Counted from the stretch's first letter, positions 16,498-25,994 are shown. The stretch: DNA of 64,000 nucleotides from Verrucomicrobium spinosum DSM 4136 = JCM 18804 (GCF_000172155.1 NZ_ABIZ01000001.1:2046001-2110000), one strand, 5' to 3'. Translations and numbers: made by a program. The notes: generated by a model not told the origin, from the sequence alone.

Positions 16498-18210
16498 TTA
16501 CTTCGGCACGATCAGCCTCAACTCCACCCAACTGCTTCGGGCGAGGTTGTATCCCTCCACATCGACCAGCCGGGCATCAGGCAGACTGGCGGAAACGGCA
16601 TCCACTTCCTTCTGATTGTCCTTGCTGGTGGTGATGGGGCTGCCTGTGCGCCATTGTTTGATTCGGTCGCTCAGGGTCCATTCCCTCCTTAGCATCACGA
16701 CGGCTCCGGCACGGCCTTTGGCCAGGCGTTCCTTCACGCGTTCCATCTTGGAGAGCATGGTCCACTGGCGGTCGGAGTAGAACACCAGGCTCGGTTCTGT
16801 GAACCCCCAGGCGAGGAGATCCTTGTCTCCTGAAACTTGTGCCAGTTCCGGAGCAAGCCGGATGACGGGATGCTCGGTCCGTAGCGCCTTGCCGAAGCAC
16901 ACCAGGCAGGCTGTCGCAAGGACGACAGCCAATCCCATGGCGATACGGTGCCCGCGCTCTGCGGCGATTCCCAGGGCCACGAGAGCCAGCAGCAGACCGG
17001 CGCCCGCCGTGATTGCCCAGCGCAGCGCATTCACCGTCACCCAGGAACCGGACCAGGCCAAGCTGAGGGCAGCCATGGCCACCAGCGACATCAACGCGGC
17101 GTAAACCCAGCCGAACCTTCCCCAGGCGATCCCTTGCTTCGAGGGAGCCGCAGCGAGTGTGGCACCCAATAGCAGGAAGAAGCCCGGGAATCCAGGCATC
17201 ACGTAGTGGGGGAGTTGCGTGGCATAGGCCAGAAAGATCAAATACGGCGCGGTGAACCAGCCCAGCAGCAAGGCGGTCTGGGCATTCCAGGATGCGCGCA
17301 GGTGCTTCCACACCAAGGGCAGAAACGCAATCCAAGGCAGGAGGCTGAGGAAAGCCGTGGCGAAGTAGTAGAAGGGCAGGATGACCCGCCCATTGAAGGC
17401 CTGGGTGCCGCGCTTCACGACGTGTTCTCCCATACCCACCTTCCAGAAAAGTCCATGAGTCTGCATGAGTGCGGGGATGCCCCAGGCGGAGACGATGACC
17501 AATGTCATGAGCAAGCCCCAGCCCATGCCCAGCCGCCGCCATGGTGCCGGTTTGCGCCAGAAAGCGAACCGCCATAGCAACACCGCCAGCACGGGTACGA
17601 GCAGAGCAATGGGGCCCTTGGCCAGGAAGCCAGCGCCGAGCGAGAGCCAGAGCTGCCACCAGGCTGCCGGGAAGCTGCGGCCTGACACCTCCCGCCCGGT
17701 GAGGAGCTCCACCAGGGCGGCCATGGCCAGCGTGACACATAGAACCATGGGCATGTCTGCCACACAGAGCCGCCCGTGAATGAGGGCCTGCAGGCACGTG
17801 AGCCAGCCCACTGACGCCCACCAGCCCGCAGTGAGGCTGAAAAGCCGCTTTCCTGTGCGAAACACCACCATGGCCACCAGCCAGACGGCCACTACGGAAT
17901 GCAGCCGGGCGGCCAGCTCATTGAAGCCAAGCAGAAGGTAGTGCAGACGCATCCACCAGTAAGTGAGCGGCGGCTTGTCGAAACGGTACTCACCATTGAA
18001 ATAGGGGATCAGCCAGGTGTCTCGCTGCATCATCTCCATGGTCGCGTGGGCGAATCTGGGCTCATCGCGGTCCATCAGCGGAATGTCTCCTGTGCCGGGC
18101 AGATAGAGAAGGGCCGTCAGAAGGAGCAGCAGAAGCCACGCGGGAAGGGGGCGCTTCTGAGGAAGGCAGGGGGAGGCGGAAGGAGAGGCAGTCTGCGGAT
18201 CAGCGGTCAT
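16498..18210 (-). CDS. GT39/ArnT-like polyprenyl-phosphate glycosyltransferase
   Basis: 570-residue multi-pass membrane protein with about 12 hydrophobic segments. After the first helix comes the loop DIPLMDRDEPRFAHATMEMM, with the acidic pair and the pattern of the ArnT/PMT superfamily, followed by FDKPPLTYWWMRL (the KPPL motif). These enzymes move a sugar from an undecaprenyl-phosphate carrier to lipid A or a protein in the periplasm. The C-terminal periplasmic part reads VFYSDRQWTMLSKMERVKERL. MTADPQ at 18210 is preferred over the 18264 start. It stands alone between convergent and divergent neighbours, with no arn operon nearby, so the acceptor is unknown. Confidence 0.82.
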   Translation of the reverse strand: MTADPQTASPSASPCLPQKRPLPAWLLLLLLTALLYLPGTGDIPLMDRDEPRFAHATMEMMQRDTWLIPYFNGEYRFDKPPLTYWWMRLHYLLLGFNELAARLHSVVAVWLVAMVVFRTGKRLFSLTAGWWASVGWLTCLQALIHGRLCVADMPMVLCVTLAMAALVELLTGREVSGRSFPAAWWQLWLSLGAGFLAKGPIALLVPVLAVLLWRFAFWRKPAPWRRLGMGWGLLMTLVIVSAWGIPALMQTHGLFWKVGMGEHVVKRGTQAFNGRVILPFYYFATAFLSLLPWIAFLPLVWKHLRASWNAQTALLLGWFTAPYLIFLAYATQLPHYVMPGFPGFFLLLGATLAAAPSKQGIAWGRFGWVYAALMSLVAMAALSLAWSGSWVTVNALRWAITAGAGLLLALVALGIAAERGHRIAMGLAVVLATACLVCFGKALRTEHPVIRLAPELAQVSGDKDLLAWGFTEPSLVFYSDRQWTMLSKMERVKERLAKGRAGAVVMLRREWTLSDRIKQWRTGSPITTSKDNQKEVDAVSASLPDARLVDVEGYNLARSSWVELRLIVPK

Positions 18211-18305
18211 GGGTGCGTACCGTCGCCTCTCGACCTGAAACCCTTGCTCCGTCCATGAGGGCAAAGCAAAGATCTTGTGACATGGCGGAGCCCCTCGTGG
18301 TCAGG

Positions 18306-18340
18306 CACAAAAAAACCGCCCCCTGAGAGTGGGGGCGGTT
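18306..18340 (-). terminator. Rho-independent terminator of the small cytochrome gene
   Basis: A 10-bp stem AACCGCCCCC / GGGGGCGGTT around a 7-base loop, with a run of A on the plus strand (18309-18315) that becomes a T-run on the minus strand. It lies 31 bases past the stop of the cytochrome gene. Confidence 0.85.
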
Positions 18341-18371
18341 GGGAGTGACTGGCAAATTTCTGACTGGTAGC

Positions 18372-18719
18372 TTAGCCCTTGTGGACGCTGTGGCAGGCCT
18401 TGCAGTTGCCGGCGGTTTGCAATTCCTGCAGAGCACCGGGCTTTTTGGCCGCGACGTCTTCGGTGGCTTTGACCAGCTTGTCGGTCTTTTCCTTCCAACT
18501 GGCCGCATCACCCTTCTCAGGAGACTCGGCAGGGAGGGATTTCACATACTTCAGCAGCTTTTGGGCATCTTCATCAGAGCCCTTGCCGGTGGCTACCTTC
18601 TTGTAAAGGCTGGTTTCGCCTTTCATGGCCTCCTTCATGGTGGTGGAGATGTCCGCGAAGGCCGGGGCGGCGAGAGCAAGGCTGAGCAAGCAGGCAAGAT
18701 TGAATGGGATCGATTTCAT
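18372..18719 (-). CDS. Small secreted c-type cytochrome (haem motif at the C-terminus)
   Basis: 115 residues with a signal peptide (MKSIPFNLACLLSLALAAPAFA) and a haem-binding CKACH motif nine residues from the C-terminus. An all-helical, Lys-rich body precedes it. A C-terminal CXXCH in a helical protein recalls cytochrome c' class II, although the protein is shorter than usual. It is a periplasmic electron carrier with an unknown partner. The start 18719 is set by the signal peptide, since the open frame reaches 18767. It is monocistronic with its own terminator and transcribed divergently from the antiporter gene. Confidence 0.75.
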   Translation of the reverse strand: MKSIPFNLACLLSLALAAPAFADISTTMKEAMKGETSLYKKVATGKGSDEDAQKLLKYVKSLPAESPEKGDAASWKEKTDKLVKATEDVAAKKPGALQELQTAGNCKACHSVHKG

Positions 18720-18927
18720 GGAGTTGCAGATGTCCCAGAGGAGCAGCCCAGGGAATTTGAGGCGCAATTACAGGCAAAAACGCAAATGGAAGCAAGAAAA
18801 ACTCCACGAGGCAAAGAGATTATGTTCTTTCGGAAAAGAATGGAGAAATTTGGCTATGCGATAGGTGGAAATTTTCCCAAGTCGCCCTCACGGGTTGCCT
18901 CGCCAGCTCAACTGGGTATGGAAGACG

Positions 18928-20685
18928 ATGCCCCACAACCTTGATCTCATCCTGACACTGACGGGAGGGTTGACCGCTGCGTTGGCCCTGGGTTTCATCA
19001 CCCAAAAGCTCAGATTGTCTCCGATTGTCGGCTACCTGTTAGCTGGCATTCTGGTAGGCCCTTTTACTCCAGGCTTTGTTGCGGACAATGACATCGCGAC
19101 GCAGTTCGCGGAGCTCGGTGTCATTCTGCTCATGTTTGGCGTGGGTCTGCACTTTCATCTCAAGGATTTGCTGGCAGTGCGGAAGGTGGCCATCCCTGGG
19201 GCCGTGGCGCAAATTGCCGCTGCCACCGCGCTTGGCGCGATCGTCACCCACTTCTTTGGCTGGTCGATTGAGGCGGGCATTGTCTTTGGGATGGCCATTT
19301 CTGTGGCGAGCACGGTAGTGCTGACCCGCGTGCTCTCGGACAACCGGGCTTTGCATACCCCCAGCGGGCACATCGCCATTGGCTGGCTCATTGTGGAGGA
19401 TCTGTTCACCATTCTCGTGCTGGTGCTCCTGCCAGCGATCTTCGGCAACCCGGGAGACGCGCAGGGTGCAGGGCACGGTGCAGAGGGAGGCAATGTGTGG
19501 CTGACCATGGGCGTGGCCATGTTCAAGCTGGGGCTGTTGTGTGTGTTCACCCTGGTGGCCGGGCAGAAGATCATTCCGTGGTTCCTGGGGTATGTGGCCA
19601 AGACGGGTGCGCGGGATCTCTTCACGCTGACTGTGCTGGTGCTGGCGCTCGGCATTGCTGTGGGTTCCGCCAAGTTCTTCGGGGCTTCCATGGCCCTTGG
19701 GGCGTTCCTGGCTGGTATGGTGGTGGGGCAGTCGGAGTTCAGTGGTCGGGCGGCTTCGGAAGCGCTTCCCATGCGGGATGCGTTTGCGGTGCTCTTCTTT
19801 GTGTCTGTGGGCATGTTATTTGACCCTGGGGCGCTGAAGACAGGCTGGCCGCTGATGCTGGCCACCTTGGGCATTGTCATCATCGGGAAGCCCCTTGCGG
19901 CATTGGCGGTGGTCCTGTTCTTCAAGAAGCCCCTCTCCTCTGCTCTCTCCATCTCAGTGGCGCTGGCTCAGATTGGGGAGTTCTCTTTCATCCTGGCGGC
20001 ATTGGGCACCTCAATGAAGATTCTCCCACCGGAAGCGACCAACGCCCTGGTGCTCACCTCCGTGATTTCCATTACCTTGAACCCGCTCATGTACAAGGGG
20101 ATCGCTCCCTTGGTGAAGTGGCTGGAAAGCAAGGGGTGGGCACGTCCGGCCCGTCCGGCGGATATGCAGAACGCTCTGGAACTGGATGATACCGTCCACC
20201 GTGTGGTGGTGGTGGGCTTCGGCCCGGTGGGGCGCACGCTCAGCCGCATCCTGGAAGACAATGGCTTCCGCCCCGTGATCGTGGAGATGAATATCGAGAC
20301 GGTGCGCAAGTTGCTGGCCGAGGGCAAACCGGCTGTGTACGGCGATGCCGCGCAGCGGGAGATCCTGCACCACGCCGGCATCGAGAAGGCGGAAGGTCTG
20401 ATCATCGCCGCCTCTGGCGTTCCGGCCAAAGAGATTGTCGAGGCCGCCCGCGATCTCAATCCCAAAATCCGCATCCTGACCCGCACCTCCTATCTCAACC
20501 AAGCAGAGGCTTTGCGCCAGTGTGGAGCGAATGCCGTGTTCACCAGTGAAGGGGAAATCGCCCTGGCCATGACGGACTACCTGCTGGAAGAGATGGGGGC
20601 CACGGACGAAATGATCGACCGCGAACGCGACCGGGTGCGTGAAGAGCTGTTCACTGCACCCGAGCCCAAGACTGCGGCATCCTGA
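18928..20685 (+). CDS. CPA2-type cation:proton antiporter with RCK domain (Kef/YbaL-like)
   Basis: 585 residues. The first about 400 are 12-13 membrane helices of the Na/H exchanger fold: LSPIVGYLLAGILVGPFTPGFV near the start, SVASTVVLTRVL, and LGAFLAGMVVGQSEFSGRA. A cytoplasmic TrkA-N (RCK) domain follows from about residue 430, with the nucleotide-binding GFGPVGRTLSRIL and a later IVEMN. YbaL and KefB/C have this architecture, so gating by nucleotide or glutathione is possible. It exports K+ or Na+ against protons. ATG 18928 is chosen because it starts the first hydrophobic segment. No KefF/G-like ancillary subunit is seen. Confidence 0.87.
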   Translation: MPHNLDLILTLTGGLTAALALGFITQKLRLSPIVGYLLAGILVGPFTPGFVADNDIATQFAELGVILLMFGVGLHFHLKDLLAVRKVAIPGAVAQIAAATALGAIVTHFFGWSIEAGIVFGMAISVASTVVLTRVLSDNRALHTPSGHIAIGWLIVEDLFTILVLVLLPAIFGNPGDAQGAGHGAEGGNVWLTMGVAMFKLGLLCVFTLVAGQKIIPWFLGYVAKTGARDLFTLTVLVLALGIAVGSAKFFGASMALGAFLAGMVVGQSEFSGRAASEALPMRDAFAVLFFVSVGMLFDPGALKTGWPLMLATLGIVIIGKPLAALAVVLFFKKPLSSALSISVALAQIGEFSFILAALGTSMKILPPEATNALVLTSVISITLNPLMYKGIAPLVKWLESKGWARPARPADMQNALELDDTVHRVVVVGFGPVGRTLSRILEDNGFRPVIVEMNIETVRKLLAEGKPAVYGDAAQREILHHAGIEKAEGLIIAASGVPAKEIVEAARDLNPKIRILTRTSYLNQAEALRQCGANAVFTSEGEIALAMTDYLLEEMGATDEMIDRERDRVREELFTAPEPKTAAS

Positions 20686-20701
20686 CAGAGACACCTTGAG
20701 G

Positions 20702-20732
20702 GCCAGGAACCCGTTGATCGCGGGTGCCTGGC
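20702..20732. terminator. Hairpin between convergent antiporter and secreted-protein genes
   Basis: Interrupted stem GCCAGG-ACCCG / CGGGT-CCTGGC, 17 bases past the antiporter stop and 32 bases before the end of the convergent gene. There is no strong T-run, so intrinsic termination is uncertain. Confidence 0.45.
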
Positions 20733-20763
20733 ACCATCATTCACACAGGCAGGCGAGGGAGGC

Positions 20764-21579
20764 CTACCGGTTGATCTTGATCACACCATTGCCGACCTTG
20801 ATGGTGCCTGAGATGGTGGGGCGGCGAGGGAGCTGAATGAAGGGGGGGCAAGGTGCTTGCGGACGGGAGTAGTAGTATCCGCTGCCGTAGTATGGGTAGG
20901 CATACCCGTAGTCGTAGTTGTACCCGGCACCATAGCCATAACCAGGGTACCACGGATAGGCGTAGCCGTTGTCCCGGCTGAGATAGCGCCGGTTCCGGTT
21001 GGATTCAGGCGAATACACCTCCGTGATGGGGGCGACTGTGGGGACTGCGGATTCCCCCTGCATCACCGCCGAGGCGGGTGCTGGAGAGCCCAGCTTAGGA
21101 GTGGGGTCTCCCGGCATGGCCGCCAGTGGTTGGGTTGGCTGGCCTGCGGAACGGGCGGAGTCGCGACGGGCTTGATCACGATCTGCCTGATCCTGAAGCC
21201 GTTTCTTCTCCTCCGCCATCAGCCCGGCCATCATGGTGCGCTCTTCCCGTTCGCGCTTTTCTTTGAGGCTGCGAACCCGGGCCACTTCCTGGTCTCTTTT
21301 TTCCTGTTCCGCCCGGGCGAACTCGCGCGCCTTCATCGGGTCGTAGTTGAACTTCTTCTGTAGATCGGGCGAAAGGAGGTCCAGGCCGATTTTTGTCACC
21401 CCCTGTTCGTGCATGACGGTCACTGTCTCTGGCGTGACTTTCACCACCCGGCAGCCGTAGTAGGTGTCACCGAAATTAGTGGTCAGTTTGAAGGGCTGGC
21501 CGGTGAAGTCCGCCAGGTCGCCTGCGGGTGCAGAGGCGGCGAGCACTCCAGATAGGAGGACCAGGAGGGTGGTTTTCAT
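20764..21579 (-). CDS. Secreted protein with helical middle and Tyr/Gly-rich tail
   Basis: 271 residues, signal peptide MKTTLLVLLSGVLAASAPAG. The N-terminal globular part reads FKLTTNFGDTYYGCRVVKVTPETVTVMHEQ, a small beta domain. A long charged helix or coiled coil then spans about residues 85-140 (REFARAEQEKRDQEVARVRS). A Pro/Ala linker and a stretch of alternating Tyr, Gly, Pro and Ala at about residues 205-240 follow, and the C-terminus is basic (GTIKVGNGVIKINR). I do not recognise a named family. The gene is 31 bases downstream of the L,D-transpeptidase gene and may share its transcript, which would suggest an envelope role. Confidence 0.65.
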   Translation of the reverse strand: MKTTLLVLLSGVLAASAPAGDLADFTGQPFKLTTNFGDTYYGCRVVKVTPETVTVMHEQGVTKIGLDLLSPDLQKKFNYDPMKAREFARAEQEKRDQEVARVRSLKEKREREERTMMAGLMAEEKKRLQDQADRDQARRDSARSAGQPTQPLAAMPGDPTPKLGSPAPASAVMQGESAVPTVAPITEVYSPESNRNRRYLSRDNGYAYPWYPGYGYGAGYNYDYGYAYPYYGSGYYYSRPQAPCPPFIQLPRRPTISGTIKVGNGVIKINR

Positions 21580-21610
21580 GCATCCATTCAATCAAATTCG
21601 GGGATTTTGG

Positions 21611-22564
21611 TCAAGACGGTTGAGAGGTGCCCACCGGGGTGACCCGGTAGCGTTTTTCTTCCACCTTGATGATTGGGGGCTGCTGGGTGGATTCAAAGGC
21701 GGTGTAGCCCGGGCGGAGATCGAGCCAGAACTTCAGCAGTGACGGATGCTCCTCCCCTGCTTGGAGGAGCCGCTCGGAGGTCATGCGGAAGGGGAACACA
21801 TGCACGCCAAAGGAGGATTGCCCTCTTTTTAAAGCGGCCTCAGCCATGAGGTAAATCTCCTCAATGACGGGATCGGTCATGGCGAAGCAGCCGATCGAAA
21901 CGGCCTTGCCATGCACCATGATGAAGCTGCCTGTGCGCTGGTGAGCCTGGTCAAAGGCATTGGGGTACCCGATATTGAAGGAGAGGTGGTAGCTGCTGCG
22001 GGGATTCAGGGACTTGGTCGTGACCTGGTAGAATCCCTCCGGTGCCTGACGATCGCCTTCCTTGGTCTTGGGGCCCAGCTCGCCGGACATGGCTGCGATG
22101 GGCCAGGTCTTCCACTTGCGGAAGGCAGGGGCTGACTTCGCCTTGATCCAGAGTTCGAGTTCCAACGTCTCCTTGAACACTCGGATGAAGATAGGATCAC
22201 CCAGGGCAAACCCCTGACGGCGCAACTCTTCTGTCAGGCCAGGGGTGCGAAGCTTACGCACCTCCCCCAACCGCTCCTCTGGTGGCACGGAGTCCGGCAC
22301 GCTGGGCGTCAGCGGTGGCGTAGGCTGTGGAGCAGGCGGGGTGGGCGTCGGTACGGGCATAGGAGGTGCCGGGGTGGGAGGCGCGGGCGCAGGCATGGGC
22401 GTGGGGGCCGGAGTCACGGGTGGGGGCGGGGCGGGAGGAGCCGTCTCGATGGGAGCGGGCGTCACCTTGACCGGAGGTGCCGGCTCTTCCTGTCCGCAGG
22501 AGGCGAGAAGGCAGGCCAGAAGGAGGGTGCAAACAGCAGTGGCTGAAGGGGTGGGCCAAACCAT
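21611..22564 (-). CDS. L,D-transpeptidase (YkuD) lipoprotein with proline-rich linker
   Basis: 317 residues. The lipobox LLASC near residue 23 predicts a lipid anchor. A linker of about 70 residues made almost only of Pro, Ala, Thr and Val follows, then the YkuD catalytic domain. The active-site block is FIMVHGKAVSIGCFAM, with the conserved His in HG and the SxGC cysteine. YkuD enzymes form meso-DAP crosslinks or attach lipoproteins to peptidoglycan, and this one is of the ErfK/YafK type. The linker may let the enzyme reach the wall from its membrane anchor. Confidence 0.83.
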   Translation of the reverse strand: MVWPTPSATAVCTLLLACLLASCGQEEPAPPVKVTPAPIETAPPAPPPPVTPAPTPMPAPAPPTPAPPMPVPTPTPPAPQPTPPLTPSVPDSVPPEERLGEVRKLRTPGLTEELRRQGFALGDPIFIRVFKETLELELWIKAKSAPAFRKWKTWPIAAMSGELGPKTKEGDRQAPEGFYQVTTKSLNPRSSYHLSFNIGYPNAFDQAHQRTGSFIMVHGKAVSIGCFAMTDPVIEEIYLMAEAALKRGQSSFGVHVFPFRMTSERLLQAGEEHPSLLKFWLDLRPGYTAFESTQQPPIIKVEEKRYRVTPVGTSQPS

Positions 22565-22698
22565 GGTGATCGGAAAATGCTGGGATCATTTTGTGCCTGC
22601 CAAACGACATCGTGATGATGGCCGAGTCCACTCGGACCTTGTCAGTGAGACGAGCTGAGCAGATGTTTGGTTCACTTCTCACGCCCCCAAAAATCGCC

Positions 22699-23310
22699 AT
22701 GGACTGCCGCGCCTCACGCACCCAGGATCCCGATGACTGGATCGCCACCTGTCCAGGATTCACCCGCGAGATTTGCGAAGAGCTGCGTGATCTGATTTTC
22801 CGCTGGGAACCGGATTTGAAGGAGGGCATCAACTCCAACATGCTCTGCTTCTCAGGTCGAAAGCGGGTCTGTGCGCTGGGAGCCTTCAACGATCACGTGG
22901 AGATCGCTTTTTTTCGCGGTGGAGAAGTGGCCGATCCCGCTGGCCTGTTCAATCACGGGCTGGAGAGTCTCTCCATCCGGGGCATCAAGCTGAAGGAGCT
23001 GTCTGAGGTGCCCAAGCCCGCCTTGAGGGCCATGCTGCATGCGGCAGTGGCCGTGGATCGGAGCCCAGTGGTTCTGCCTCCTCCGAAGGTGAAGCGTGAG
23101 CCCTGGCCCATGCCAGCGGTGCTTGATGCGGCGCTCAAGAAGCACGGGAAAGCTGCCGCATTCTTTGAGAGCCTGAAGCCTACGTACCAGCGGGAGTACA
23201 TGGTCTGGATCAGCACGGCCAAACGGCAAGAGACGCTGGAAAAGCGCCTGGCGGAGACGCTGAGCGCACTTTCCGCCGGGAAAAAGTGGGCTCAGCGAAA
23301 AGAAGCCTGA
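22699..23310 (+). CDS. DUF1801 protein with YdeI/OmdA-like C-terminus
   Basis: 203 residues. The N-terminal half (EICEELRDLIFRWEPDLKEGI, then CALGAFNDHVEIAFFRG) matches the DUF1801 fold. The C-terminal half (LDAALKKHGKAAAFFESL, then YQREYMVWISTAKRQETLEKRL) matches the YdeI/OmdA helical domain, which some literature links to bacteriocin or peptide stress. The biochemical function is unknown. The open frame extends to 22591, but conservation begins at MDCRASRTQDPDDW. Cytoplasmic, with no signal peptide. Confidence 0.72.
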   Translation: MDCRASRTQDPDDWIATCPGFTREICEELRDLIFRWEPDLKEGINSNMLCFSGRKRVCALGAFNDHVEIAFFRGGEVADPAGLFNHGLESLSIRGIKLKELSEVPKPALRAMLHAAVAVDRSPVVLPPPKVKREPWPMPAVLDAALKKHGKAAAFFESLKPTYQREYMVWISTAKRQETLEKRLAETLSALSAGKKWAQRKEA

Positions 23311-23319
23311 CCTTGCCTG

Positions 23320-24759
23320 TCAGAAGTCGAGCAGGATCTCCGCGCGCCGGTTGCGGGAGCGTCCTTCAGGATTGTCGGAGCCGTCCGGGTTGGCGTTGGG
23401 GCTGAGGGGCAATGCCTTGCCAAAACCCACCGTTTCCACCTGGAGAGGGGGCACGCCCTGATCCAGGAAATACTGTTTCACGGCTGCTGCCCGACGCTGG
23501 GAAAGGGCCACATTGTACTGGTCGCTGCCCTTGGCATCTGTGTGGCCGCCGATCTTGAGATTCTTGCTGGGGCTGGCCTTCAAGATGGAGGCCACAATGT
23601 TGAGCTGCGCCTGGGCTCGCGGATGCAGCACCGCCTGATCGTACTCGAAGTAGAGGGCGATGCTCTCGCCGCCTTTCGGGTTCTGCACCAGGGGAGTGTA
23701 GGGTATGCCGACCATGGCAGAGGATCGGGCATTGTCGGCCAGCAGGCGTGACAGGTTCAGCCCGATGATGCGCCAACCGCTGGCGAGTTTCTCCATCTCC
23801 AGGCCAAACTCGGTCTCTTCTTTGTAAATTTCGGAACGCACCTTGGCGATGACCCAGCTAGAGGTCTCCGTTGATACGGTGGCGACCATAGGCTTGTGAT
23901 CCTGCAGGGAGTATTTGCCATCTTCGAAGGCGATGCAAAGGCCGGCCAGTTTCACCGGGGGGATCTTGCTCTCATCCACATATGAGCGTGCCGTCTCGTA
24001 GTCGAGCCTAAGCAGGGCGCGGACAAAATTGCTGGCATGGGTGATGGCGTCTGGCTCGGTGTCCACCACGAAGAGGGACTGGCCGGTGCCGCCAGGAAGG
24101 GGAGGGCCGCCGGCGGGGTTGATCATGGGAGCACCGGGAGGGATGACGGCGGCCACGGCGAGTTCGAGTTCCTTGGGCAGACGCAGCTTGTGCACGCGCC
24201 AGCCCATGTTCGGGTCCTTAACGACGTCGATCTGAAGATTGAGATCCGGAGCCCCCTGGGTGCCGGTGAGCGGTATGGAGAGGCGGACCACGCCTTCGCT
24301 CTGGCCCAGGGTTTGCACCAGGCTCAAGGCACCACCTTTGTAGCCCAGCTCCTTGATCTTTTCCATCACGGCCAGGCTCGCTGCGGCTTGGGAGGGGTCT
24401 CCCGCCGCCACCAGTCCGGCGGCTGACTTCAAATCGCCTTCCGCCAAATTTTGAGTGAGCTGTTGAGCGAGGTCCTGAGGCCGGGCAAAGCCGAGGGTCT
24501 TGGGAGGGGCGGCTTTCTTTGATGGGGGTACCTCCGCACCGGGCCCTGAAGTGGTCTTGGGGGCGGGCGATGGAGGAGCTTCTGCGGCCGGTTGGGTGCT
24601 GGATTGCGGGTCAGGAGCGGGCTTCTCTTTTTCGACCCACTTTTTAGTGAATAGAAAAAACACGGCGGCACTCATTGCCAGTGCCACGATGATAATCAAG
24701 AGCGGCCCGAACGCGCCACCATGGGCGCGAGAACGGATGGAGTAACGGGCGTTGGACAT
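23320..24759 (-). CDS. OmpA-domain protein with an N-terminal membrane anchor
   Basis: 479 residues. One membrane helix near residues 19-37 (FGPLLIIIVALAMSAAVFF) and a Pro/Ala-rich spacer lead to a mixed central region of unknown fold. A C-terminal OmpA peptidoglycan-binding domain starts near residue 365 (IALYFEYDQAVLHPRAQAQL, GHTDAKGSDQYNVALSQRRA, RSRNRRAEILLDF). Conserved Asp and Arg residues for meso-DAP binding are present. It probably links the inner membrane to the cell wall. Residues 255-345 may be a NTF2-like or DUF domain. The end is 9 bases from the convergent DUF1801 gene. The start could also be 24765. Confidence 0.8.
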   Translation of the reverse strand: MSNARYSIRSRAHGGAFGPLLIIIVALAMSAAVFFLFTKKWVEKEKPAPDPQSSTQPAAEAPPSPAPKTTSGPGAEVPPSKKAAPPKTLGFARPQDLAQQLTQNLAEGDLKSAAGLVAAGDPSQAAASLAVMEKIKELGYKGGALSLVQTLGQSEGVVRLSIPLTGTQGAPDLNLQIDVVKDPNMGWRVHKLRLPKELELAVAAVIPPGAPMINPAGGPPLPGGTGQSLFVVDTEPDAITHASNFVRALLRLDYETARSYVDESKIPPVKLAGLCIAFEDGKYSLQDHKPMVATVSTETSSWVIAKVRSEIYKEETEFGLEMEKLASGWRIIGLNLSRLLADNARSSAMVGIPYTPLVQNPKGGESIALYFEYDQAVLHPRAQAQLNIVASILKASPSKNLKIGGHTDAKGSDQYNVALSQRRAAAVKQYFLDQGVPPLQVETVGFGKALPLSPNANPDGSDNPEGRSRNRRAEILLDF

Positions 24760-24830
24760 AAGCATGTAATGTTCCAACCTTTCGCCCATTGCAACAGCCG
24801 GAGGCGCGTTTGTCGAGCCAGGACTGTTCC

Positions 24831-25994
24831 TCAGTTGGTTGCAGGTCGCGGGGCGATTTCGGCTTTGATGTTCAGGATGCGTCCGTCGCGGACCACAATC
24901 ATGGGAATCTCCTGCCCGGGGCGCGCCTTGGCAATCATCAGCATCAGTTCATCCACAGAGTTGAAGGTGCGTGGACCGAACTGCATGATGACATCCCCCA
25001 CCTGGATGCCAGCCTTGGCAGCGGGGGACTCCGGGTTCACCGTCTCCACCATCGCACCCAGCGTGGTGCCCAGGGCGGAATCCACCGCCACGGGTTCAGG
25101 ACTTACCTCGATGCCGAGGAAGCCCAGCACCGGAGCCCCCCGGTTCATGATGGCTTGAAACGATTCCTTCACATCATTGGCCGGGACGGCGAGCCCCACC
25201 CCCTGCCAGGCCTGGTTGGTCACGGCTCCGCGGGTGAAGATGGCCACGTTGATGCCGATGATGTCACCATAGATGTTGACGAGGGGCCCGCCAGAGTTCC
25301 CGGGGTTGATGACCGTGTCGGTCTGGAGCAGGGCGTTGGACGTGTCGCTGAAGCGACGCTGTGTGGCGCTGATGATGCCCTGGGTCACGGTGCCGGTGAG
25401 GCCGAAGGGGTTGCCCACGGCAAAGACGATTTGTCCGGCGCGTGCCTCGTCCGAATTGGCAAAGTTCAGCGCAGGAAAGTTGTTTCCGCCACCCAGGATC
25501 TTGAGCACTGCAATGTCCCGCTGGCTGTCAGCGCCGATGATCTCCGTCTTGTAGGACTTGCGGTCGTTGGTGGTGATCTTGATCTGTGTGGCCCCTTTGA
25601 TCACATGGTAGTTGGTGATGACGTGACCTTCTTTGCTGACGATGACGCCGGAGCCCAGGCCGGGCGACACATCGTTGCGGTAGCCGCGCAAGTAGCCAAA
25701 GATGTCTCTGACAGCCACCCGGCTGATGGTGGCGGTGTCGATGCTCACCACGGAGGGCAGGACCGACCCGGCGAGTTTGGCCGACTCTTCACTGAGCCTG
25801 GCCAGACCCGGGACATCTGCAGCCGTCAGTCGTGCAGCGGGGGGGCTGGTAAACTTCTCGGGAGTGGTGGTGTTGGTCTGAATGTAGTCGAACACGCTCT
25901 CACCACCCTGACGTGCCTGCCACTGCCGATACAGCCAGGTGGCGGCGAAAAAGATGATGATGACAAGAAGGATGCGGCGGAATTGTTCGAGCAT
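24831..25994 (-). CDS. DegS/HtrA-like S1C serine protease
   Basis: 387 residues with an N-terminal membrane anchor (RRILLVIIIFFAATWLYR), a trypsin-like protease domain and one PDZ domain, the layout of DegS. The catalytic triad is His in VITNYHVIKG, Asp in SQRDIAVLKIL and Ser in INPGNSGGPLVN. The PDZ domain begins about residue 285 (VLGFLGIEVSP, AAKAGIQVGDVIMQF). It faces the periplasm and probably handles misfolded envelope proteins or cleaves an anti-sigma factor. The gene is 71 bases upstream of the OmpA-domain gene on the same strand and may be cotranscribed with it. Confidence 0.9.
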   Translation of the reverse strand: MLEQFRRILLVIIIFFAATWLYRQWQARQGGESVFDYIQTNTTTPEKFTSPPAARLTAADVPGLARLSEESAKLAGSVLPSVVSIDTATISRVAVRDIFGYLRGYRNDVSPGLGSGVIVSKEGHVITNYHVIKGATQIKITTNDRKSYKTEIIGADSQRDIAVLKILGGGNNFPALNFANSDEARAGQIVFAVGNPFGLTGTVTQGIISATQRRFSDTSNALLQTDTVINPGNSGGPLVNIYGDIIGINVAIFTRGAVTNQAWQGVGLAVPANDVKESFQAIMNRGAPVLGFLGIEVSPEPVAVDSALGTTLGAMVETVNPESPAAKAGIQVGDVIMQFGPRTFNSVDELMLMIAKARPGQEIPMIVVRDGRILNIKAEIAPRPATN

